Shown: positions 41,930 through 50,448, counted from the stretch's first letter. The stretch: DNA of 64,000 bases from Leclercia adecarboxylata (GCA_002360945.1 DERO01000036.1:117335-181334), one strand, 5' to 3'. Notes: generated by a model from the letters alone, not told the origin. Numbers and translations: made by a program.

Positions 41930-42845
41930 TAATCAGGTGGGCGGTATCGGCATCATTGTTATCGTTGGCTTTTGCCGTGCGTGAGAGAAAATCTTTGTCG
42001 AAATCTTCTTTCAACGAAGCGGGTTCGAGAATGCGAATATCGGGTAGCCAGTAGCGAAGCCAGCGGAAGAGCGTGTTTTTATCGTTAATGGTGGTGGTGA
42101 GCGTAAGGCATCCATCCGCGTGCGTTTGTGCAATATGCTGTTCGGGGAAAAGCGGTCGACGGGTAACATATTGTGCGGCATGCGCCGACACCCAAAGTGT
42201 CACCTTGATACGAGCACCAAAGTGGATCCCAATAGTGTTATCCAGCTCCTCTCGAACAGCGTTATCAGCAGAGAAATGGACGTCAGATACTTTAAAATTC
42301 GCAATACGCGCCAGCTCAAAAGCCTTAAGCTGCTCCCCTTCAACCCCGGCCAGATACCACAAGCCATAATGGTTTATCAGACGATACGGCTGCACAACGC
42401 GAGATTTATTGCGATATGAAAAGGTGATTGTCTTCAGCGCGGTAATGGCGCTGTCGAGATGATCCAGAAGGTCACTGAGGAGACGATTTTCACGGCTACT
42501 GGCTCCCTGAATCGTCAAATTATCAGCGCTTTTCATCCGCTTACGTAACGATTTTCCATCACTATATGGAAACAGATGTGACACCCCAGCAAAACTGGCA
42601 AACTCGGCAAGGTGCCCAACGTGCAGTGTAGGGAGAAGATGCTTACTGAGTTTGTACCGTCCCGTCGACACTTCTTCAAGCAAATGTGAAAGCCGTGCTA
42701 AATCTCGATAGGCTGTACGCTCTGTTATTTCAAACCGTTCGCAGAGCCAGGATTTATCAATGACGCTTCCCTGATAAAGGGCGCCAAACGTTTGACACAA
42801 CCTTTCAATCAAAAGATCATTTTTTTTGGTAGGTCTATCTTTCAT
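41922..42845 (-). CDS. WYL-domain transcriptional regulator
   Basis: A 307-residue regulator. The N-terminal winged helix (about 15-75: LCERFEITERTAYRDLARLS) is DeoR-like. The central WYL domain (about 150-215) has PYRLINHYGLWYLAGVEGEQ and KAFELARIANF, and a C-terminal WCX-like extension follows. WYL regulators such as BrxR and CapW control phage-defence loci and may sense nucleic acid fragments. It is the first gene of the six-gene dynamin-like operon and overlaps the next gene, so it probably autoregulates the whole unit. Confidence 0.88.
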   Translation of the reverse strand: MKDRPTKKNDLLIERLCQTFGALYQGSVIDKSWLCERFEITERTAYRDLARLSHLLEEVSTGRYKLSKHLLPTLHVGHLAEFASFAGVSHLFPYSDGKSLRKRMKSADNLTIQGASSRENRLLSDLLDHLDSAITALKTITFSYRNKSRVVQPYRLINHYGLWYLAGVEGEQLKAFELARIANFKVSDVHFSADNAVREELDNTIGIHFGARIKVTLWVSAHAAQYVTRRPLFPEQHIAQTHADGCLTLTTTINDKNTLFRWLRYWLPDIRILEPASLKEDFDKDFLSRTAKANDNNDADTAHLINV

Positions 42846-42877
42846 TGTTTTCCTTGAAAAACGATTCAGCGGATATG

Positions 42878-42890
42878 AACTGTCACAGTT
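42878..42890. promoter_or_regulatory. Candidate WYL operator, palindrome
   Basis: AACTGTCACAGTT is a 13-nt palindrome 33 nt upstream of the WYL start. Its CTGTCA half recurs as TGACAG at 43028-43033 and 43038-43043, exactly 10 bp apart. Confidence 0.4.
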
Positions 42891-43027
42891 GTGTTTAGAT
42901 ATTTGCGTGCATCCAACTCTAAGTTGCTATTTTTAATAATTATTAACGGCAGAAATGCGGAATTCTTAAGGCCAAAAAATGATTAATTTTTCTTTAGTTA
43001 CCACGGCGCAAAGATAAAACATAAAAC

Positions 43028-43043
43028 TGACAGGTTGTGACAG
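43028..43043. promoter_or_regulatory. Two TGACAG direct repeats, one helical turn apart
   Basis: TGACAG at 43028 and 43038 lie on the same face of the helix and match the half-site of the 42878 palindrome. They may be a distal site for the WYL protein. Confidence 0.3.
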
Positions 43044-43229
43044 CGCGGCTAAACGTATTCAACGATATTCTTTCTTTTGTTGAAGAGTGTCCCGGTGGCA
43101 CAGCGCATGTAAACAGGGAATATAACGTGGTGGACTGAGGAGGACGGTAGGCCAGAAGGAAGACTAAAAGAGAAGGGGAAAAAGAGATTGAACGCTTTAA
43201 ATGAAATAATTACTCAACGTTAAAATACA

Positions 43230-44246
43230 TCAGACCTGAACTGCCTGGCCCATACGGATCTCCATCACCGCATACACCCCGTCTTTCGGCACGATCACCG
43301 TGACGTTTTCCGCTGCGATACCCGCCGCGAGATGAATATCCTGAAGCTGCTGCAACGTGCGTGGAAATATTGGCGTCCAGCCGATACAGCGCAGGGCGAA
43401 ATCAATCTGCGGGCTGCTGGTCAGCATGTTCGAGATAATCAGCGCCCCGCCGGGTTTAATCAGGCGCAGGACATGTTGCAGGAAGGTCACCGCTTCATCG
43501 TCGTTGAAGTATTCGAAGATCCCCAGCGCATCCACCAGCTCGACCTTGCCTTCGCCCAGCTCCTGTATCAGTTTATCGCTGTGGATCAGGCTCTCTTTCA
43601 GATCGCGCTGCAATATCGTCACCTGCTCCCCGACGCTCAGCCCTTCGGCGGCAGCCATTTTCTCTGCCCAGCGCAGGGAGACGGGATCGTAATCCACCAG
43701 GGTTAGGTGCACGTTTTGCCCGTCCAGATGGGCGTCGCGCAGCGCCTCCAGCACCGGGACGGCCGCGCCGCTGGCGAGGCTGACCCAGACGTTGTCGATG
43801 TTGTTATGCAGATACTGTTCCGCCAGCACGGAGAGCACCTTTGCGCGGGAACGGATGCCGATGGCATCGTTGGCGTGGATAAACCACTGGCGGCTGCGGC
43901 TGTCCATCCGGGTGCCATCGGGGAGATGCTCATCCAGCGGATTCTGGATGGCGTACAGGGCCAGTGCGGTGGGCACCAGCCGGGTACGCCAGGCGACAAC
44001 CGCCGGGCGATTGGCGAAAGCCTCTTCAGACCAGGGGTGCTGGCACTTTATCGTCTTCTCGCCGCTGGCATCCTTTTCAATCAGCGGCGGCATCAGCTGT
44101 GGCTCCGCTTTTAAGGCCCGATCGACGGCGTTCAGCTCGCGCGTCACCTCGTCCTTCATCGGCCAGTTGTCGCTGACATCGGGAAAAGACGCGCTGTAGA
44201 GGGTCATGTTGCTCGGCGCGGTGCCGCGAAAGGGTTGCCAGTGCAT
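43230..44246 (-). CDS. Class I SAM-dependent methyltransferase family protein
   Basis: A 338-residue protein whose C-terminal two thirds have a Rossmann methyltransferase pattern: VWVSLASGAAVPVLEALRD (motif I, less glycine-rich than usual), LTLVDYDPVSLRWAEKMA (acidic ribose-binding loop), VDALGIFEYFNDDEAVTFL (motif IV/post-IV) and LIKPGGALIISNM (motif VI). The N-terminal 110 residues are specific to this group. The substrate is unknown. It stands alone, with no shared operon, and could be a small-molecule or lipid methylase. Confidence 0.7.
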   Translation of the reverse strand: MHWQPFRGTAPSNMTLYSASFPDVSDNWPMKDEVTRELNAVDRALKAEPQLMPPLIEKDASGEKTIKCQHPWSEEAFANRPAVVAWRTRLVPTALALYAIQNPLDEHLPDGTRMDSRSRQWFIHANDAIGIRSRAKVLSVLAEQYLHNNIDNVWVSLASGAAVPVLEALRDAHLDGQNVHLTLVDYDPVSLRWAEKMAAAEGLSVGEQVTILQRDLKESLIHSDKLIQELGEGKVELVDALGIFEYFNDDEAVTFLQHVLRLIKPGGALIISNMLTSSPQIDFALRCIGWTPIFPRTLQQLQDIHLAAGIAAENVTVIVPKDGVYAVMEIRMGQAVQV

Positions 44247-44321
44247 ATGTCATCTCCCGTGTGCCCATGACGCAAGTCTATTACCCTGCCCGCACATTGC
44301 CCCAGGTAGAAAGCACGATCT

Positions 44322-44846
44322 TTACTGTTTCACCCATACCAGCTCATCCACCCGGAAGCCCAGGCTGCGCGCGGTATTGAGGTAATCCTGTTTCACCGCA
44401 TCCGGAATGGTTGGCGTACGCGACAGGATCCACAGATAGTCGCGGTCCGGGCCGCTGACCAGCGCATACTGGTAGTCATCGTCCAGCTTGATCACGTTAT
44501 AGCCGCCATAAAACGGGCCAAAGAACGAGACCTTCAGCGCTGCGGTGGTTGGCTCGCCGGTGTAATAGGCTTTGCCTTCGCTCTCATTCCACTTGCGCTT
44601 CAACGGATCATAGCCCCGGTTAAGCACGCTGATCCCGCCGTCGCTGCGCTTACCGTAAGTGGCGGTTACCTGCTCCATCCCGCGCTCGAAGCGGTTTTCC
44701 AGACGGGCGATTTCATACCACTTGCCCAGATAGCGGCTGGCGTCAAAGTTCGTTATCGGCTGCACGCCTTTCGGCGGCGTAGGGGATTTGCAGGCCACCA
44801 GAGTCAGCGCAATGGCGACACCGGTCACAACGGGCCATAGTTTCAT
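44322..44846 (-). CDS. blc: Outer-membrane lipoprotein lipocalin
   Basis: A 174-residue bacterial lipocalin. The signal peptide ends in the lipobox LVAC with Cys19; Lys at +2 favours outer-membrane sorting. The lipocalin GxW motif (YLGKWYEIAR) and the conserved VSFFGPFYGGYNVI and GPDRDYLWILSRTP blocks match E. coli Blc, which binds lysophospholipids. The start at 44846 gives the proper signal peptide; an ATG/ACG stretch five codons earlier is ignored. Confidence 0.95.
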   Translation of the reverse strand: MKLWPVVTGVAIALTLVACKSPTPPKGVQPITNFDASRYLGKWYEIARLENRFERGMEQVTATYGKRSDGGISVLNRGYDPLKRKWNESEGKAYYTGEPTTAALKVSFFGPFYGGYNVIKLDDDYQYALVSGPDRDYLWILSRTPTIPDAVKQDYLNTARSLGFRVDELVWVKQ

Positions 44847-44961
44847 GAGAACTCCTGTCATTTTGCACGGTTGGAATTAAAGTGTAGTGCAGCGCTCTGG
44901 TGCTTCATCCCGCCGGAAAATATTCGTAGAATATTGAGACTAATCCTCTTCGGACGCAGAC

Positions 44962-45687
44962 ATGGCATACTCCATTGGCGAATTCGCCAGACTCAGTGGG
45001 ATCACCCCCACCACGCTGCGGGCATGGCAGCGTCGCTACGGTTTACTCAAGCCGCTGCGCACCGAAGGCGGCCATCGCCAGTACAGCGATGAGGATGTCC
45101 AGCAGGCGTTAAAAATCCTCGACTGGGTGAAAAAAGGCGTCCCCATCGGCCAGGTGAAGCCGCTGCTGGAACGCCCCACCCCGAGCCGCACTAACAACTG
45201 GCAAACCCTGCAGCAGACCATGCTGGACCGTCTGCAGGCGGGCAAAATCGAATCCCTGCGCCAGATGATTTACGATGCCGGCCGCGAGTATCCGCGTCCG
45301 GAGCTGGTCGCAAACGTGTTACGCCCCCTGCGCAGCCTGGTCTCCGCCAACGTTGCCGCCGCCATGACCCTGCGCGAGATCCTGGATGGCATCATCATCG
45401 CCTACACCTCGTTTTGCCTTGAAGGCGATAAAAAAGCGCCGGGTGATAACCTCCTGCTCAGCGGCTGGCACCTGAACGACCCGTGCGAAATCTGGCTCGA
45501 AGCCTTAACCCGCACCGGCCAGGGCCACCGCATCAACCTGCTGCCCATCCCGCCTGCCGCGCTGGCACCGGAGATCTTCCCGGACCGCCAGTGGCTGCTG
45601 GTCACCAGCGGTAAACTTACCGCCGCGCGCAGAAAACAGGTGGAGCAGTGGCAGCAGCAGGTTGCCCTTGAGGTCATTATCCTCTGA
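44962..45687 (+). CDS. MerR-family regulator, MlrA/BluR-like
   Basis: A 241-residue protein. The N-terminal MerR helix-turn-helix (YSIGEFARLSGITPTTLRAWQRRYGLLKP) is followed by the RTEGGHRQYSDED wing, as in MlrA. The C-terminal 150 residues resemble the cobalamin-binding-like sensor domain of MlrA/BluR but lack an obvious DxHxxG cobalamin motif. MlrA activates csgD for curli and cellulose; whether this protein does so is unproven because the ligand part differs. It is divergent from blc, sharing a 115-nt control region. Confidence 0.8.
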   Translation: MAYSIGEFARLSGITPTTLRAWQRRYGLLKPLRTEGGHRQYSDEDVQQALKILDWVKKGVPIGQVKPLLERPTPSRTNNWQTLQQTMLDRLQAGKIESLRQMIYDAGREYPRPELVANVLRPLRSLVSANVAAAMTLREILDGIIIAYTSFCLEGDKKAPGDNLLLSGWHLNDPCEIWLEALTRTGQGHRINLLPIPPAALAPEIFPDRQWLLVTSGKLTAARRKQVEQWQQQVALEVIIL

Positions 45688-45782
45688 TATTTTCTCCTGC
45701 GGGAATCTTCACGAAAAGTTGAATATTTTCCCGCGCGGCAAATGCTAACGTTTTCCTGTGACTTACCACTCCACAGGAAAAG

Positions 45783-46199
45783 ATGATGAAAAAAACTGCC
45801 CCTCTGCTGATCCTGGCCTCCATGGCCTTTGCCCCTGTCGCCTTTGGCGCTGCCCCTGCCGGCACCCTGAGCGTGCATATTCTTGACCAGCAAACCGGCA
45901 CACCACCGCCGGGCGTGACCGTCACGCTGGAAAAGCAGCAGCAGGATAAATGGACCCCGCTTGCCAGCGGCAAAACCGACCACGATGGACGCATCAAGTC
46001 GCTCTACCCGGCCGATCAGGATATGCAGCCAGGCGTTTATAAAGTGACCTTCAAAACAGCGGAGTACTTCCACGGCAACAAGCTGGAGTCGTTCTTCCCG
46101 GAGATCCCGGTGCTGTTTACCGTGACCCGCACCAACGAAAAACTGCACATTCCGCTGCTGCTGAGCCAGTACGGTTACTCGACCTATAAGGGTAGCTAA
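45783..46199 (+). CDS. uraH: Periplasmic 5-hydroxyisourate hydrolase (transthyretin-like)
   Basis: Hydrolyses 5-hydroxyisourate, the product of urate oxidation. It is 138 aa with a signal peptide (about 1-23, ending AFGA). The mature part has the conserved SVHILDQQTGTPP with active-site His, DGRIKSLYP, and the C-terminal YGYSTYKGS; the usual tail is YRGS, and here Arg is replaced by Lys. No other urate genes are nearby, so it probably acts on external or spontaneously formed substrate, as in E. coli. Confidence 0.93.
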   Translation: MMKKTAPLLILASMAFAPVAFGAAPAGTLSVHILDQQTGTPPPGVTVTLEKQQQDKWTPLASGKTDHDGRIKSLYPADQDMQPGVYKVTFKTAEYFHGNKLESFFPEIPVLFTVTRTNEKLHIPLLLSQYGYSTYKGS

Positions 46200-46301
46200 A
46201 AGCTACTGATATCTATACGAAATAAAAAATATACTCTCTGATACTTGGACAAAATAATCATTTTGTGTAACTTTTAAAGAGTGACTTTGGAGGTGCATAT
46301 C

Positions 46302-47261
46302 ATGACAACGAAACCTGTGCTGGGTATTAGCGGATGCTTGACCGGTTCCGCCGTTCGCTTCGACGGCGGCCATAAGCGTATGGGCTTTGTCATGGATGAG
46401 CTGGCCGAATGGGTTAACTTCCGGCCGGTTTGCCCGGAAATGGCGATTGGCCTGCCCACGCCTCGCCCGGCGCTGCGTCTGACGCAGACTACTAGCGGTG
46501 ATATCGAGATGCGGTTCAGCAAAGCGCCTCACGAAGAGGTCACGCAAAAAATGACCGACTTTGCGGCAGGCTATGTGCCGAAAATGGGCGATCTCTGCGG
46601 ATTTATCGTCTGTGCCAAATCCCCAAGCTGCGGCATGGAACGCGTGCGGCTGTATGATGAAAAAGGTAATTCAGGCCGCAAGGAGGGTGTCGGGCTGTTC
46701 ACCGCCGCCCTGCTTGAAGCCTGGCCGTGGCTGCCGGTGGAGGAAGATGGACGGCTGCACGACCCGGTGCTGCGGGAGAACTTTGTCGAGCGAGTTTTCG
46801 CGCTTCACGAGCTGAATACGCTGCGGGCAGAAGGCCTGACGCGGCGCGGGTTGCTGGACTTCCACAGCCGTTACAAACTCCAGCTGCTGGCGCACCATCA
46901 GGCGGGCTACCGGGAAATTGGGCCGTTCGTCGCCTCGCTGCACGAGTGGGAGGATCTGGAGGCTTTCTTCGAGGTCTACCGCGAAAAGCTGATGACGATC
47001 CTCAAAAAACCCGCATCGCGGAAAAACCACACCAACGTCCTGATGCATATTCAGGGCTATTTCCGTAACCAACTAAATACCCGCCAGCGCGGCGAACTGC
47101 GCGACGTGATCCTGCATTATCGCGACGGATTACTGCCGATTCTCGCCCCGCTCACGCTGCTGAAACACTATCTGGCTGAATATCCCGACCGGTATCTGAT
47201 GACGCAAAACTACTTTGATCCCTATCCTGATGATTTGGGTTTGCGTCTTGCCGTTAACTGA
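46302..47261 (+). CDS. DUF523 (thiouracil desulfurase-type) plus DUF1722 (YbgA) fusion protein
   Basis: A 319-residue protein. The start at 46302 has GGAGG eight nt upstream, which decides against an in-frame codon at 46281. The N-terminal DUF523 domain (about 1-150) has GISGCLTG, VCPEMAIGLPTPR and CAKSPSCGMERV, the cysteines that bind an Fe-S cluster in TudS 2-thiouracil desulfurase. The C-terminal DUF1722 domain (about 185-305) equals E. coli YbgA, which stands alone there. DUF1722 genes often neighbour photolyase genes, but none is seen here. Substrate unknown. Confidence 0.85.
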   Translation: MTTKPVLGISGCLTGSAVRFDGGHKRMGFVMDELAEWVNFRPVCPEMAIGLPTPRPALRLTQTTSGDIEMRFSKAPHEEVTQKMTDFAAGYVPKMGDLCGFIVCAKSPSCGMERVRLYDEKGNSGRKEGVGLFTAALLEAWPWLPVEEDGRLHDPVLRENFVERVFALHELNTLRAEGLTRRGLLDFHSRYKLQLLAHHQAGYREIGPFVASLHEWEDLEAFFEVYREKLMTILKKPASRKNHTNVLMHIQGYFRNQLNTRQRGELRDVILHYRDGLLPILAPLTLLKHYLAEYPDRYLMTQNYFDPYPDDLGLRLAVN

Positions 47262-47315
47262 ATGTCAAATGCGAGGCCCCATTGACCCTGAGAGGCCCGA
47301 AGCACTACCCCGTTT

Positions 47316-47345
47316 AGACGACACCTCACTGTCGTCTTTTTTTTT
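47316..47345 (+). terminator. Rho-independent terminator after the DUF523-DUF1722 gene
   Basis: AGACGACA, the loop CCTCAC, TGTCGTCT, then nine T. It lies 54 nt after the stop. Confidence 0.88.
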
Positions 47346-47404
47346 GCACTTTGCGAAAAACACTGTAACTCTGTACAGGTTTATTCCGCAAAAGGGGTCC
47401 GCCG

Positions 47405-48493
47405 ATGATCAACACCCTGCACATTCAAAATTACCGCTCGATTCGCGACCTGTCGCTGGATCTGCAGCAGCTCAATATCGTTTTCGGCCCGAACGGCACC
47501 GGAAAATCCAATATCTACAAGGCGATACACCTAATGCACAGCGCGGCGCAGGGGCAGTTTTCCCAGGCGCTGGCCAATGAGGGCGGGATTTTAAAGGTGT
47601 TCTGGGCGGGCAAAACCCGCAGCGACCAGCTCAGGCGCATGAACCTGGCGGTGGAAACCGAGACCTACGAGTATGAGTTGCAGGTGGGCTTTGTCGAAAA
47701 GCTGCCTTATCCCTCGCAGTTTCAGCTCGATCCGGTGATCAAAGAGGAATCCATCTGGCTGAGCGGCCAGCACCGACGCCCCTCGTCACAGCTGATGAAG
47801 CGCAAAAATCAGGCCGTGTTTCTGAATAATGTGCATCACGAAAAGGTGACCCACAGCGGCACGCTGTACGAGAACGAATCGGTGTTCGGGCAGCTGGGTG
47901 AACCGCACCTCTACCCGGAGGTGTCGCAGATGCGCGAGTCCCTGCGTAACTGGCGATTTTATCATGAGTTTTCTGTCTCTTCCGGCTCGGCGATCCGCGC
48001 CCCGCAGGTGGGGTTCCGCTCCCCGGTGCTGGCCAGCGACGGCGCAAATCTGGCCGCAGCCTTTCAGACCATTGTCGAGATCGGCGACGAGCTGCTGCTG
48101 ATGCGCATTCTCCACCAGGCCTTCCCCGGCTGCGTGTTTTATAGCGACAACACCGGGGGACGTTTCCGCATGATGATGCAACGCGAAGGCTTAAGCAGAC
48201 CGCTGGACCCTGCGGAGTTCTCCGACGGCACGCTGCGTTTTCTCTGTCTGGCTGTGGCGCTGTTAAGCCCGCGCCCGCCCGCGTTTATCGCCCTCAACGA
48301 ACCGGAAAACAGCCTGCATCCGCAGATGCTGCCCGCGCTGGCGAGCCTGATTGCCGAGGCCAGCCGTTACTCGCAGATCTGGCTCACCAGCCACTCGCCG
48401 GAGCTGGCGAAGCTGATTGAAAAGCACCGGTCGTTTTCGCTGTATCAGCTGTCGATGGTGGAAGGGGAAACGCGGATGGAGAAGCTGGGGTAA
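47405..48493 (+). CDS. AAA family ATPase (RecF/SMC-like, COG4637 type)
   Basis: A 362-residue stand-alone ATPase. INTLHIQNYRSIRDLSLDLQ is the typical start of RecF/OLD-like ATPases. Walker A is GPNGTGKS (about 28-35), the signature-like FSDGTLRFLCLAVAL follows near 280, Walker B is IALNEPENSLHP with Asn in place of the usual Asp before Glu, and the H-loop is TSHSPELA. There is no TOPRIM nuclease domain and no nuclease gene beside it, so it is not a full OLD or Gabija protein. Its role is unknown. Confidence 0.82.
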   Translation: MINTLHIQNYRSIRDLSLDLQQLNIVFGPNGTGKSNIYKAIHLMHSAAQGQFSQALANEGGILKVFWAGKTRSDQLRRMNLAVETETYEYELQVGFVEKLPYPSQFQLDPVIKEESIWLSGQHRRPSSQLMKRKNQAVFLNNVHHEKVTHSGTLYENESVFGQLGEPHLYPEVSQMRESLRNWRFYHEFSVSSGSAIRAPQVGFRSPVLASDGANLAAAFQTIVEIGDELLLMRILHQAFPGCVFYSDNTGGRFRMMMQREGLSRPLDPAEFSDGTLRFLCLAVALLSPRPPAFIALNEPENSLHPQMLPALASLIAEASRYSQIWLTSHSPELAKLIEKHRSFSLYQLSMVEGETRMEKLG

Positions 48494-48495
48494 AT

Positions 48496-48514
48496 GCTGC
48501 GCTTACCCGGCCTG
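48496..48514. repeat. REP fragment overlapping the end of the FtrA-like gene
   Basis: GCTGCGCTTACCCGGCCTG is half of a REP element. On the minus strand it encodes the last codons and the TAA stop of the regulator gene. Confidence 0.6.
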
Positions 48515-49465
48515 ACTCTGCGTGCGGAAAGTTTTGCGCCACTCCGCCGGGCTCACGCCAAAGCGGGCCTTAAACTGCTGGCGCCAGGTGACGGCTGAGA
48601 GGTACCCCACCTGCTCTGCCACCGCCTCGATCGGCAGATTGCTGCTCTCCAGCAGCAGCTGGCTACGCCGCAGGCGTTCGGCGGTGATCCACGAAGCAAC
48701 GCTCATCCCGGTGGCTTTCATAAAATGGCGGGTCAGCGTGCGGCGACTCATCGCCACGCTGTCTGCCAGCGCATCCAGGCTCAGCGGCTGGCTGATATTA
48801 CGCTGGAGATAATCGATCAGGTGGTTCATCCGCGCATCGCGGGTCGTTTCCGGCACCGGCTGGGCGATAAACTGCGCCTGCCCACCCTCGCGGTGCGGTG
48901 GGACGATCATCCGACGGGCAATCTGGTTGGCGACCTCGCTGCCAAAGCGCTGACGGATGATATACAGGCAACAGTCCAGCGCGGCGGCAGTCCCGGCAGA
49001 AGTGATGATGTTGTCGTCATCGACGTAGAGGGCGTTGATATCCAGCTCTACCGCCGGGAACAGCGACTGGAACTGGCGTTCAAACTCCCAGTGGGTCGCC
49101 GCCCGTTTGCCGTTCAGAATGCCGGCGTAGCCGAGAACAAACGATCCCAGACACAGCCCGACGATTTCCGCTCCGTTGTCTCTGGCCTGTACCAGGCTGT
49201 CGAGCAACGCCTGCGGTGGGCGTTCGAGCACATGTGCCCAGTAGGGCACCACCACGATATCCGCCTGCCTGATGGCGGAATAATTCTGTGTGGCATTGAG
49301 CGCGAAGCCATCACGGGAGGTCAATAACCCCGGTTTTTCGGCGCAGATCGTCACCTCAAAGCGCTTTTTACCGGAGACGGTATCGCCAAACAGAATACAG
49401 GGCACGGCGTAGTGAAAAGGGCTGAATCCGTCGACGGCGACAATCGCCACTGTTGTTAGCTTCAC
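48503..49465 (-). CDS. GlxA/FtrA-type regulator (DJ-1/PfpI domain plus AraC helix-turn-helix)
   Basis: A 320-residue regulator. The N-terminal DJ-1/PfpI-like domain (about 1-180) has GLCLGSFVLGYAGIL with a Cys at the nucleophile-elbow position. The AraC DNA-binding region is about 215-310 (SLDALADSVAMSRRTLTRHF and IEAVAEQVGYLSAVTWRQQF). It lies 26 nt after the metallo-hydrolase gene on the same strand and probably regulates that gene or responds to its substrate. The C-terminus QSQAG ends inside a REP fragment. Confidence 0.87.
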   Translation of the reverse strand: MKLTTVAIVAVDGFSPFHYAVPCILFGDTVSGKKRFEVTICAEKPGLLTSRDGFALNATQNYSAIRQADIVVVPYWAHVLERPPQALLDSLVQARDNGAEIVGLCLGSFVLGYAGILNGKRAATHWEFERQFQSLFPAVELDINALYVDDDNIITSAGTAAALDCCLYIIRQRFGSEVANQIARRMIVPPHREGGQAQFIAQPVPETTRDARMNHLIDYLQRNISQPLSLDALADSVAMSRRTLTRHFMKATGMSVASWITAERLRRSQLLLESSNLPIEAVAEQVGYLSAVTWRQQFKARFGVSPAEWRKTFRTQSQAG

Positions 49466-49491
49466 ACTGTTCTCCTCTGCCCCGACACTGC

Positions 49492-50271
49492 TCAGACTAT
49501 AACGCTTTCCCCGTCCTGGGGAATAATCACCGCCTCACCCATCTGGTTAGCGTCCACGTATTCCCGCAGCGCGCTGCGGGTGAGCAGGCAGTGGTTGATC
49601 GCCTCCATATGGACGGCGACGATTTTTGCCTGTGGCAGCAGGAAGTGCACATTCAGCACGTCCTCCGCGCCCATAATGATCGGCCCGAAGCCGATCACGT
49701 GCGCGTACCCGGCGTTGAGCACCACCACATCCGGCTGATGCTTTTGCAGTTCGGCAGCGACCTGCGGGCGCAAAATGGTGTCGCCTGCAATCAGCAGCGT
49801 TTTTTCATCGGGATGGCGAAACACCACGCCACAGGCCTCACCGAGCCGCTCCGCCAGCTCCGGTACCGCGTAAGCGCGGTCAGTGCCGTGCTGACCACCG
49901 TAGATTTTGCTCAATTGAATCTCGCCAAACGGCGTGTTGTCCGTCAACACGGTCAGATTGCGGAAACCCTGGCTGCGCAGCAGCTGCGCGTCCTCGTCGT
50001 GCTGGACAAAGATCGGCATCTCTTTGGCGATCTGCTCGATGGCGTGCTGATCCCAGTGATCGGCATGGGTATGGGTGACGATTACCGCATCGACGTCCAG
50101 CAGGCTTTCCACCGCACAGGGCAGCTCCACCGTCGGGTTGCGGATCTCCGCCCGGGCGGTACCGGGGAAACCAGGGTAAGCGTCTTTGGGTGCCAGCATC
50201 GGGTCAATCAGGAAGCGTTTTCCGGCGTAGGTGATGAGCTGCGTCGCGTTGCGAATGTGGGTAATGTTCAT
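49492..50271 (-). CDS. MBL-fold metal-dependent hydrolase (UlaG/YtkL-like)
   Basis: A 259-residue metallo-beta-lactamase-fold protein. The start at 50271 follows GGAGAACAGCCT. The metal motif VTHTHADHWDQH (HxHxDH) and LIAGDTILR (the second-half Asp) are clear, and a late His in VHMEAINHCL could complete the site. The absence of a signal peptide implies a cytoplasmic enzyme. The family includes L-ascorbate-6-phosphate lactonase-like proteins, but the substrate cannot be inferred. It forms an operon with the FtrA-like regulator. Confidence 0.82.
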   Translation of the reverse strand: MNITHIRNATQLITYAGKRFLIDPMLAPKDAYPGFPGTARAEIRNPTVELPCAVESLLDVDAVIVTHTHADHWDQHAIEQIAKEMPIFVQHDEDAQLLRSQGFRNLTVLTDNTPFGEIQLSKIYGGQHGTDRAYAVPELAERLGEACGVVFRHPDEKTLLIAGDTILRPQVAAELQKHQPDVVVLNAGYAHVIGFGPIIMGAEDVLNVHFLLPQAKIVAVHMEAINHCLLTRSALREYVDANQMGEAVIIPQDGESVIV

Positions 50272-50448
50272 AGGCTGTTCTCCGGTTTGTATGCGGAAAG
50301 CATAGCCGGGAGCATGACGACAGGATGTGGGCAAAAGGGCGTTCAGCGATGGAATCGGGCCAGTTTTAAGGGCTGCGTTTATAATGCGTAGGTCAGCCAG
50401 GCTATGCTAGCTTTCCTAAAGTTCTTACTATGATTGATGAGGTCAGCC

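Larger units (their letters stand above)
42846..43229. other. Intergenic region upstream of the WYL operon
   Basis: This 384-nt AT-rich stretch separates the WYL gene from the methyltransferase gene. No ORF of note is seen. It contains the palindrome AACTGTCACAGTT (42878-42890), two direct TGACAG copies (43028, 43038), and a purine-rich run (about 43136-43190). It should hold the WYL operon promoter and the end of the methyltransferase transcript. Confidence 0.6.

Noticed and set aside
43136..43198. Purine-rich run as a small RNA or regulatory leader
   Set aside because: It has no promoter, hairpin or terminator of its own that I can see; only the base bias is visible.
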